From: Candidatus Rifleibacteriota bacterium | GTDB lineage: Bacteria; Riflebacteria; Ozemobacteria; Ozemobacterales; Ozemobacteraceae | NCBI GenBank assembly: GCA_017526725.1 | Contig: JAFXRA010000083.1 | Span: forward strand, 1 to 21,783 | DNA: 21,783 bases | Direction: 5' to 3' | Notes under the pieces: generated by a model | Seen by the model: only the letters and a program-made list of their open reading frames with translations | What the model was told of the DNA's origin: nothing | Databases searched by the model: none | Position numbers and translations under genes: made by a program | Part shown: positions 15,394 through 21,783 of the stretch, piece by piece | Layout of the letters: each line of letters starts with the position of its first letter | Position numbering within the stretch: position 1 is the first letter of the stretch

Positions 15394-16791
15394 TTAATGC
15401 AAGTCCATCTTCAAATCCGGCCATAAGGCACGCACAATTTTTTCAAAATGCAGACCTCGGCTAGCTTTAAAGAGTACAGTTACACCTTTTTTCAGCTGTC
15501 CTTTTAATAAATCGGCTGTATCTTCACAAGAATTAACTAATATTACAGAATTTGGTTCCATTCCGCTGTCGATGGCTGCGTCAACGGTATTCTTTACGCA
15601 TTCTCCGACACATACCAATAAATCTAATCCAGAAGAAGCTGCCTGCTGTCCCAATTTTCTATGAAGTTCATCAGACATTGTTCCCAACTCTCTCATATCA
15701 CCTAAAACAGCAATCTTTTTCCCTTTGCATATAGAAAGGTATCTTAAAGCTTCCTGCATGGAAGCAGGATTAGCATTATAGCAATCCAACAATATTTCTA
15801 CGCCATCTTTATTGACTCGTTCCATTCTAGCACCAACGGGAACAAAGGTTTTCAGACGTTCTATAGATTTATCTAAGTCACAGCCTATCTTATGGCATAT
15901 AGTTAAAGCAGCGGCAGCATTAAAAGCATTATGATGACCAGCAAGGCTGAGTTCAACTTTCTTCTTTCCGACTGGAGTAACAAGAACAAAGTCTACAGAT
16001 TCCGCCTTCATATTCAATTCTGTAATCCTATAGTCATTGTTTTCTTTTTCGCCAAATGTTGAGTAATCTGTCTTAGAAGCTACTTTTTTAAGAAGGTCTA
16101 TATATTCGCTGTCTCCTGGCAAAGCAACTTTACTGCCTGGTTTAAGCTGTTCAAGTATTTCTGATTTGGCTTTTGCAATATTTTCAAGACTGCCAAGAAT
16201 ACCAATGTGAGCAGGGCCCACATTGCTGATTACAGCAGCATCTGGAGTAGCAATATTGCAGAGAGTTCGAATTTCTCCAGGATGATTCATACCCATTTCC
16301 AAAACAGAATATTTACTTTCTGTATCAATGCCCAAAATGGTTAATGGCAAACCAATATGGTTGTTCAGATTACCTGTAGTAGTGCTGCATTGTGCAAACC
16401 CAGAAAGAATATGAGTAATCATAGATCTTGTAGTGGTCTTCCCATTACTGCCTGTAACTGCAACAAAGAAGGAATCAAGTTCTTTTCTTCTTGCCTGGGC
16501 AAGCTTCTGAAGAGCTGTTAAAGTATCAGAAACCTTAATTACTGAAGCATCAAAAGTATCGCCGATTTCATCTGAAGAAACAAGAACAGCCGCTGCACCC
16601 TGCTGAATAGATATACTTACAAATTTGTGAGCATCATGAGTTTCACCAATAAGTGCCACAAATAAATCATCTTTTTCAACTTTACGACTATCTATACAAA
16701 CCTTCTTAACGGTTTTTCCATTGTCTTTAACTAGTTTGCCGCCGCATATTTCTGCAATTTGTTTTGCTGTGTAATTTAAATTATTCATCAT
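15394..16791 (-). CDS. murF: UDP-MurNAc-tripeptide--D-Ala-D-Ala ligase
   Basis: This 465-residue cytoplasmic Mur ligase adds the D-alanyl-D-alanine dipeptide to UDP-MurNAc-tripeptide with ATP. The N-terminal substrate domain holds CIDSRKVEKDDLFVAL (32-47). The central ATPase domain has the P-loop GSNGKTTT (114-121) and EMGMNHPGEI (165-174), and the C-terminal domain has DCYNANPASM and LGDMRELG. Length is normal for MurF. Two ATGs are adjacent (16791 and 16788). An AAAGG sits three bases before the first and six before the second, so translation more likely begins at 16788, one residue shorter. The gap to murE upstream is 12 bases, indicating co-transcription. Confidence 0.94.
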   Translation of the reverse strand: MMNNLNYTAKQIAEICGGKLVKDNGKTVKKVCIDSRKVEKDDLFVALIGETHDAHKFVSISIQQGAAAVLVSSDEIGDTFDASVIKVSDTLTALQKLAQARRKELDSFFVAVTGSNGKTTTRSMITHILSGFAQCSTTTGNLNNHIGLPLTILGIDTESKYSVLEMGMNHPGEIRTLCNIATPDAAVISNVGPAHIGILGSLENIAKAKSEILEQLKPGSKVALPGDSEYIDLLKKVASKTDYSTFGEKENNDYRITELNMKAESVDFVLVTPVGKKKVELSLAGHHNAFNAAAALTICHKIGCDLDKSIERLKTFVPVGARMERVNKDGVEILLDCYNANPASMQEALRYLSICKGKKIAVLGDMRELGTMSDELHRKLGQQAASSGLDLLVCVGECVKNTVDAAIDSGMEPNSVILVNSCEDTADLLKGQLKKGVTVLFKASRGLHFEKIVRALWPDLKMDLH

Positions 16792-16803
16792 TAACCTTTA
16801 CTT

Positions 16804-18282
16804 TTATTTATGTATAAAATAAGACCTTGCAACTTCTCTATCATCAAAGGGAATTGTGTGATCAGCAAAATACTGACCGATTTCATGGCCTTTACCTGCA
16901 ATTAAAACGGTATCGCCAGCCTCTGCCATACTAAGAGCACTTATAATAGCTTCTCTTCTGTCTACAATTTGAGAAACCTTTTTTCCTTCTGGGATTCCAA
17001 CAGAATTAATACCCGACATGATTTCATTTACAATAGTCTGTGGGTCTTCTTTTCTTGGATTATCAGAGGTTACTATAACAACATCGGAGTTTTCTACTGC
17101 AGTTTTACCCATTACAGGTCTCTTTTCGTGAGAACGATTACCGCCACATCCGAAAACAGTAATGAGTCTCTTTTGAGTAACAGGTCTGAGTGCATGAAGA
17201 ACGTTTAGTAACGCATCAGGACTATGAGCGTAGTCTACAATAACATTGATTCCTTTATCATTTTCTATTGATTCTAATCTGCCAGGAACAGCTTTCAAAG
17301 ACTCTAAACCTTCACAAATTACATCTAATGAAACTCCCAGAGCACTAGTAAGTCCAGCAGCCATCAAAGCGTTAAATACGTTATATTCACCACCCATATT
17401 AATTCTGCACTGCTTTTCTTCGCCATTGCAGTGAAGAATAAAACTGCTTTCACAGCCTTTTATATCAGCATCAACAGCATAGATATCAGCTTCTCTATTA
17501 TCTACAGAGACAGAAACAACGTTTAATTCAGCTTTTTTACATTCCTTGTAAAGCTTCATTCCATATTCATTATCAATACCTATAACGTTCTTCTTGTCTT
17601 TATAAGGTAATTCGAAAAACAAACGCTTCTTGGTATTGTAATAATCGTCCATATTCGGGTGAAATTCAGTATGTTCAAGGCTTAAATTAGTAAAGCCGGC
17701 GACAGAAAAGTTCATATTTTCTACTCTGCTCATTTTCAAAGCATGAGAACTAACTTCTATTACTCCGTGCTTTACATCATGCTTCAGAGCTTCTGCCATC
17801 AACGAATGAATAACCTGAGATTCAGGAGTCGTATTTTTAGCAGGAACAATATCATATTCCATATCATAATCTATGGTTCCCATTCTGAATGCCTTACCAA
17901 AAGCTTTTCTCAAGATACTCTGAACCATGTAGGAAATAGTTGTTTTTCCTTTTGTACCAGTAATACCTATCAGCTTAATTTTTTCAGACGGATAATCATA
18001 GAACTTAGCTGAAATTTCAGACAAAGCAGCTCTAGCGTTGTGAACCTTAACTATTGGAACTTCAACGTTCTTTCTGTTCCCTTCAATAACTGCTGCAGCC
18101 GCACCATGATGAATTGCATCAAACAAAAAGATACAGCCGTCAATATTATTTCCTGAAAGCGCTACAAATAAGTCACCCTTTTCTACTTTTCTGGAATCAA
18201 AACAAATACCAGTAATTTCAGTATCCAGATTACCTACCGTTTCTAATATGCTTGAGGGTAAAATGTCTTTTAATATTTTCAT
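16804..18282 (-). CDS. murE: UDP-MurNAc-Ala-Glu--meso-diaminopimelate ligase
   Basis: This 492-residue cytoplasmic Mur ligase adds the third amino acid of the stem peptide. Motifs are the P-loop GTKGKTT (109-115), TTPES (151-155), EVSSHAL (176-182), the YNTKKRLFF segment with the likely carbamylated Lys219, GCGGNRSHEKRPVMG (378-392), DNPRKEDP (407-414) and GKGHE (463-467). The DNPR tetrad marks meso-diaminopimelate specificity in characterised enzymes, where lysine-adding enzymes differ. This implies DAP-type peptidoglycan. The Shine-Dalgarno GGGAGA (minus strand, 18291-18296) lies eight bases before the ATG. It is 27 bases downstream of ftsI in the same operon. Confidence 0.95.
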   Translation of the reverse strand: MKILKDILPSSILETVGNLDTEITGICFDSRKVEKGDLFVALSGNNIDGCIFLFDAIHHGAAAAVIEGNRKNVEVPIVKVHNARAALSEISAKFYDYPSEKIKLIGITGTKGKTTISYMVQSILRKAFGKAFRMGTIDYDMEYDIVPAKNTTPESQVIHSLMAEALKHDVKHGVIEVSSHALKMSRVENMNFSVAGFTNLSLEHTEFHPNMDDYYNTKKRLFFELPYKDKKNVIGIDNEYGMKLYKECKKAELNVVSVSVDNREADIYAVDADIKGCESSFILHCNGEEKQCRINMGGEYNVFNALMAAGLTSALGVSLDVICEGLESLKAVPGRLESIENDKGINVIVDYAHSPDALLNVLHALRPVTQKRLITVFGCGGNRSHEKRPVMGKTAVENSDVVIVTSDNPRKEDPQTIVNEIMSGINSVGIPEGKKVSQIVDRREAIISALSMAEAGDTVLIAGKGHEIGQYFADHTIPFDDREVARSYFIHK

Positions 18283-18309
18283 TTGAAATCTCTCCCAAGA
18301 ATTAAGTTT

Positions 18310-20352
18310 TTAATCATTAATAGCAGCAGAAAGTTTAATCCTTAGTATTTTTGACAATGGGAATGGACGTCCAGCAGGTGGAAGCTGCTTAACAACTATT
18401 CCGTCACCGTCATAAATAGCCTTCAATCCCATAGAATTAACCGTTCTAATAGCTTCTTTCATAGATTTTCCTACTAAATTTGGAACAATATTAATGCCTT
18501 CCGGCGGAGGAACATTCAGAGAAGATGTTCCGCTGGCAGCAGCCAAAGTTTGAACAGAATTGTTTGTATCATTTAATTTATCAATACTTTCTCCATGAGC
18601 CGCTGTCATTTCTAACAGGCTGTTAACACTGTTTTGTGCTGATTTAACATTTTTATCAGGCGGAACTTTCAAATGCTTCAGCACCTTTTCAGCAATTACG
18701 GCAAAAGATGGTGCAGCCAAACGGCTTCCGAACATTGTTCTAGTATCTCCCTTTGGTTCATTCAATGCAACAAAAACGACTATTCGTGGTTCCATAGCGG
18801 GTGCCATACCGATAAATGATGTAACCAGCTTGGTATTTGAATAGCCGCCTTTACCATCAGGTTTTTGAGCGGTGCTTGTCTTACCGCCGGAAGTATAATC
18901 TTCTAATGCTGCTCTGCTACCGCCGCCTTCATCAACAACCCCTCTCAACATAGAGCGAAGTTTTCTTGCCAACTGCGGTGATACCACCTTTCTGATAACT
19001 TCTGGTTGGAAATCCTGTTTAAATTCACCATCTGCAGATGTAATACTCTTTATAAGTCTAGGTCTAATCAGATTACCTCCGTTAGCTATAGCACAATAAG
19101 CCTGAACAACCTGCAGACTTGTAACGGTCAATTCCTGACCAATACATAAAGAAGAAGGAGAAAAAGCAGACCATCTTGACGGAGGCCTCAAAATACCATT
19201 GCTTTCTGAAACAACTTCTATTCCAGTTGGTTCTCCAAGACCAAAACGTTTATACATTCTATAAATCATATCTGGTTCAACTAGCTGAGAAAGCTGCATC
19301 ATTGCAGCATTGCAAGATTTTGCAACAGCTTCATTTATATCAAGAAGGCCATGATGTCCAGTGCATTTCATTTTTCGGTAAGGATTCTGTATTTCACCGT
19401 AACCTTTGCAATAAAAACGCGAGCTGGAGTCAACCTTATGATTTTCAAGAGCAGTAGCTGCCGCTATTATTTTTATACAAGAACCGGGTTCAAACATGTC
19501 GGTAGCAGGTCTGTTCTTTATATTGAACGGATTGGTCTTTGAGAAATTATTCAGGTCATAGGTAGGATAACAGGCCATACCAAGGATTTCACCAGTATAC
19601 GGATCAGCTACAATAGCTGTTGTATCTAAGGGGTCGTATTTTTTCGCTATGACTTGAAGCTCATTTTCCAAAACATGCTGTATATAAGCATCAATTGTAA
19701 GAGTTATATTACTGCCACCCATTGGAGGAGTAATGCTTTTAATATTATCTCCGCCTTTATTACTGCTTATGCTGATATCTTCCTGAATTGCCAGTCCGGG
19801 ATAACCCTTCAGACTCTTATCATAGAGCTTTTCTAAGCCTTCAAGACCAACCTGATCGCCGCCGCAGAAACCAATAAGATTTGCAGCCAGCGTATTCTGC
19901 GGGTAATATCTCTGGTAGTGGCTTTCAAGATTGATTCCAGGTATATTTAACTGTCTGATTTTATTTGCCAGATTTAGTTCAATATTCTTGCAAAGCAGAA
20001 CATACTTTCCATTCTTGCATTTTTTAACAATTTCTTCTCTAGTCAATGGAAGAATCGTAGACAAAGTTCCTGCTGTCTCATTCAAATCTTTGACTTCTTT
20101 TGTATAAAGGTAGACATGATAAGTTTCAACGGAAATTGCCAATTCCATACCATTTCTATCAGTAATAACACCACGTTTTACATCTAGAACTCTCTTGCTG
20201 ACATGGTTGTTTTTAGAACGTTCAGACCATCTTTCATACTGATAAATCTGTAAATAGCAGAGTCTTATAATAAAAATGCTTATAACAATTATTGCAAATA
20301 TAAGAATACAGATTACTCTGTATATTCTTGGATTTAACATTTTATTACGCAT
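18310..20352 (-). CDS. ftsI: division-type penicillin-binding protein with PASTA domain
   Basis: This 680-residue class B PBP is a transpeptidase that cross-links septal peptidoglycan. A short cytoplasmic tail precedes one membrane helix (about 12-35). The PBP dimerisation domain covers about 55-200 (RGVITDRNGMELA at 60-72). The transpeptidase domain has SCIK with nucleophile Ser291 and Lys294, SCN at 346-348, and KTS at 491-493 where KTG is usual. A linker rich in S, N and A (565-615) leads to one PASTA domain (about 617-677, VPNLVGKSMKEA). The start ATG at 20352 has AAGGG eight bases upstream, overlapping the rsmH stop codon. A second ATG at residue 5 is too far from it. The architecture resembles FtsI/SpoVD; operon position supports the division role. 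Confidence 0.94.
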   Translation of the reverse strand: MRNKMLNPRIYRVICILIFAIIVISIFIIRLCYLQIYQYERWSERSKNNHVSKRVLDVKRGVITDRNGMELAISVETYHVYLYTKEVKDLNETAGTLSTILPLTREEIVKKCKNGKYVLLCKNIELNLANKIRQLNIPGINLESHYQRYYPQNTLAANLIGFCGGDQVGLEGLEKLYDKSLKGYPGLAIQEDISISSNKGGDNIKSITPPMGGSNITLTIDAYIQHVLENELQVIAKKYDPLDTTAIVADPYTGEILGMACYPTYDLNNFSKTNPFNIKNRPATDMFEPGSCIKIIAAATALENHKVDSSSRFYCKGYGEIQNPYRKMKCTGHHGLLDINEAVAKSCNAAMMQLSQLVEPDMIYRMYKRFGLGEPTGIEVVSESNGILRPPSRWSAFSPSSLCIGQELTVTSLQVVQAYCAIANGGNLIRPRLIKSITSADGEFKQDFQPEVIRKVVSPQLARKLRSMLRGVVDEGGGSRAALEDYTSGGKTSTAQKPDGKGGYSNTKLVTSFIGMAPAMEPRIVVFVALNEPKGDTRTMFGSRLAAPSFAVIAEKVLKHLKVPPDKNVKSAQNSVNSLLEMTAAHGESIDKLNDTNNSVQTLAAASGTSSLNVPPPEGINIVPNLVGKSMKEAIRTVNSMGLKAIYDGDGIVVKQLPPAGRPFPLSKILRIKLSAAIND

Positions 20353-20363
20353 TTTTATTTCCC

Positions 20364-21308
20364 TTAAATTTTAACAACCGCTCTGAGTCTGGCTGAACGT
20401 GCTCTAGGATTGGTTTTAACTTCGTCGTCTTCTGCAAAAACGGCTTTCTTAGTTAAAATTTTAATTCTCGGCTTTTTTCCACAAACGCAAACCGGGAACT
20501 GGGGAGGACATTCGCATCCCTTTGAATTCTTTTGAATGAAATTCTTAACCAGCCTGTCTTCAAGAGAATGGAAAGAAATAATAGTCAAATGACCGCCAGA
20601 ATTCAAACTATCAAGGCAAATATTCAAGAAGTCGCTTATTTCATCAAGTTCATGATTAACAGCTATTCTCAATGCCTGAAAGGTTCTTGTTGCAGGATGA
20701 ATATGCTTCTGATTTTTAGGTAAAGAAGGAACAACGTCACAGATAACCTTAGCCAGTTCATCAGTAGTTTTAAAGGGTTTATTTTCCCTATATCTAACTA
20801 TTGCATCCGCTATTTTTCTTCCGAAACGTTCTTCACCATATTCGAAAATAATCTTTTCTAATTCTTCTTTAGACAGAGTATTCACTAAATCAGCAGCGGT
20901 TTCACCCTCTGTCTGATTCATTCTCATGTCTAACGGACCTGGCTTAGCAAAAGAAAAACCTCTGTCTGGGTTATCAAGCTGATAAGAAGATACTCCTAAA
21001 TCAAGAAGTATTCCATCAACGCCTTTTACTCCTGCATTTTCAAGAACCATAGGCAAATCTGATGCCATTGCCTGATATAAACTCAGCCTTGGTTCATCAA
21101 AGGTATCTCTTGCATAGTTTAAAATTTCGGAATCCCTGTCTATTCCAATAGCCAGCTTAATATTCTTATAATGCTCCAGAACAGCTCTGGTATGTCCGCC
21201 TAATCCAAAAGTCCCGTCTACAAATACTTTGCCGTTTTCCGGCATCGCATATTCTACAACCTGTTCTAGCAACACAGATTTATGTTCGGGCTTCATATTA
21301 CTTTTCAT
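20364..21308 (-). CDS. rsmH: 16S rRNA (cytosine-N4)-methyltransferase RsmH
   Basis: This enzyme (also MraW) uses S-adenosylmethionine to methylate N4 of C1402 (E. coli numbering) in 16S rRNA. With the chosen start it has 314 residues. Motifs: HKSVLL (9-14), FVDGTFGLGGHTRAVL (29-44, SAM binding), LLDLGVSSYQLD (101-112), GFSFAKPGPLDMRM (117-130), ISFHSLEDRLVK (244-255) and KTNPRARSARLRA (298-310). Four cysteines sit in CECPPQFPVCVC (265-276). A longer frame opens at 21371, but those residues lie within ftsL and do not match the family. ATG at 21308 has a weak GGA nine bases upstream and overlaps ftsL by 11 bases. ATG at 21296, one base after the ftsL stop, is an equally plausible start by family alignment. 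Confidence 0.93.
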   Translation of the reverse strand: MKSNMKPEHKSVLLEQVVEYAMPENGKVFVDGTFGLGGHTRAVLEHYKNIKLAIGIDRDSEILNYARDTFDEPRLSLYQAMASDLPMVLENAGVKGVDGILLDLGVSSYQLDNPDRGFSFAKPGPLDMRMNQTEGETAADLVNTLSKEELEKIIFEYGEERFGRKIADAIVRYRENKPFKTTDELAKVICDVVPSLPKNQKHIHPATRTFQALRIAVNHELDEISDFLNICLDSLNSGGHLTIISFHSLEDRLVKNFIQKNSKGCECPPQFPVCVCGKKPRIKILTKKAVFAEDDEVKTNPRARSARLRAVVKI

Positions 21309-21681
21309 ACAAACTTTTCCAATTCGGCGGAAGCTTGATATACAAAGGTTTGCCTGGTTCAACCATGCCAAGTTCAGACTTTGCCTTTTGAGCTATCAAA
21401 TCTATAGCTTCAAGCTTTGTCGTTTCAGCTTTTATATCTTCATTACTGCTTTCAAGATTTTCTATAGTCTTATTTAGATTCTTTATACTAAGTTTAATTT
21501 CTACCATCTTGGTAGATTGCCATATATAAAGAGTAAACATAGCACTCAGTAGAAGAATCGCTGTAAGATATAATCTTATGATATGCCTTCGTCTGGCAAT
21601 ATCTTCCGGAGTAACTTCTTCTCTGGGAGTTACTCTTATCTCTGCTTCTGCAGGAAGCATTACAGATACTTTTCTATTCAA
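21298..21681 (-). CDS. ftsL: FtsL-like cell division protein
   Basis: This 127-residue bitopic protein has a cytoplasmic N-terminus (1-35, charged), one membrane helix (about 37-54, YLTAILLLSAMFTLYIW), a coiled coil (about 57-95) and a C-terminal KSELGMVEPGKPLYIKLP segment typical of FtsL/DivIC proteins. It would join the FtsQLB-type divisome scaffold with FtsI. The start is TTG at 21679-21681, supported by GAGGG (minus strand, 21689-21693) seven bases upstream; the next in-frame ATG (21660) has no good Shine-Dalgarno sequence. It lies before rsmH, whereas ftsL usually follows it. FtsL and DivIC are hard to separate by sequence; the dcw location favours FtsL. Confidence 0.8.
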   Translation of the reverse strand: MNRKVSVMLPAEAEIRVTPREEVTPEDIARRRHIIRLYLTAILLLSAMFTLYIWQSTKMVEIKLSIKNLNKTIENLESSNEDIKAETTKLEAIDLIAQKAKSELGMVEPGKPLYIKLPPNWKSLYEK

Positions 21682-21707
21682 GCCTACACCCTCGATATTT
21701 TGTACAT

Positions 21708-21743
21708 AAAAAAAGGAAAACCCGTTAGGATTATCCCTTTTTT
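21708..21743. terminator. bidirectional terminator/attenuator-like hairpin before ftsL
   Basis: In the minus-strand RNA a 16-pair stem with one U-U mismatch and a 4-base loop (21724-21727) forms: AAAAAAGGG (21743-21735) pairs with CCUUUUUUU (21716-21708), and AUCC (21731-21728) pairs with GGGU (21723-21720). It ends in a seven-U tract. The plus strand also ends in T residues, so it could act both ways. It stands 14 bases before the ftsL Shine-Dalgarno sequence. Confidence 0.7.
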
Positions 21744-21753
21744 ATAATTCTTA

Positions 21754-21782
21754 ATTATAAAGAACGGATTATCGTCCTTCTA
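21754..21782 (-). promoter_or_regulatory. candidate promoter of the dcw operon
   Basis: On the minus strand a perfect -10 TATAAT (21754-21759) lies in the inverted repeat TTATAATT/AATTATAA (21742-21760). A poor -35, TAGAAG (21777-21782), is 17 bases upstream. Transcription would begin near 21747, right at the foot of the terminator-like hairpin. The true promoter may instead lie beyond the window edge. Confidence 0.35.
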
Positions 21783-21783
21783 C

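Noticed and set aside
21309..21371. Longer rsmH start at 21371
   Set aside because: The extra residues are read from DNA encoding the ftsL C-terminus and do not resemble RsmH, whose conserved sequence begins a few residues before HKSVLL.
1..21783. CRISPR arrays, tRNA or rRNA genes, insertion sequences
   Set aside because: I looked for regularly spaced direct repeats, cloverleaf-like segments and transposase-like proteins, and saw none.

Overview
The window is an AT-rich bacterial chromosome segment. It looks like a deep-branching, Gram-negative-type bacterium. The MurE ligase carries the DNPR motif of meso-diaminopimelate-adding enzymes, there is a diderm-style lipoprotein, and there is a 2,524-residue secreted protein built from SbsA-like (Big_5-type) Ig domains with a FlgD/Por-secretion-like C-terminal tail. 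That mixture, together with a PASTA-tailed division PBP and cytosolic Ser/Thr kinase signalling, recalls candidate phyla such as Riflebacteria. This is an impression from protein style only; no search was run and no rRNA or other taxonomic marker is present.

Layout, left to right. (1) 1-403: no gene; an 82-bp imperfect palindrome (99-180), then a clear sigma70-type promoter for an HU-family DNA-binding protein (404-700), closed by an intrinsic terminator. (2) 841-4427, plus strand: a compact signalling cluster of PP2C phosphatase, membrane-anchored TPR protein, cytosolic Ser/Thr kinase with an unrecognised C-terminal domain, and a small helical protein with a weak FliT/FlgN-like look. It ends at a bidirectional terminator. 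(3) 4475-12451, minus strand: a YbaB/EbfC nucleoid protein with its own promoter, and the giant surface protein. (4) 12662-14173, plus strand: a lipoprotein (DUF4382-like, helical insert, carboxypeptidase-regulatory-like domain, C-terminal beta domain) divergent from the giant gene. (5) 14242-21681, minus strand: a division and cell-wall (dcw) operon transcribed ftsL, rsmH, ftsI, murE, murF, mraY.

How the genes work together. MurE and MurF complete the UDP-MurNAc-pentapeptide, MraY transfers it to undecaprenyl phosphate, FtsI cross-links septal peptidoglycan with FtsL as a divisome scaffold, and RsmH methylates 16S rRNA. The kinase/phosphatase pair probably forms a reversible phosphorylation module whose targets are not shown by the sequence. 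The giant protein and the lipoprotein are envelope or surface proteins.

Most notable: the swapped ftsL-rsmH order with no mraZ between the operon leader and rsmH; a strong terminator-like hairpin in the short ftsL leader; a hairpin that pairs the mraY Shine-Dalgarno sequence; the alternating two-module architecture of the giant protein; and the unassigned C-terminal domain of the kinase.
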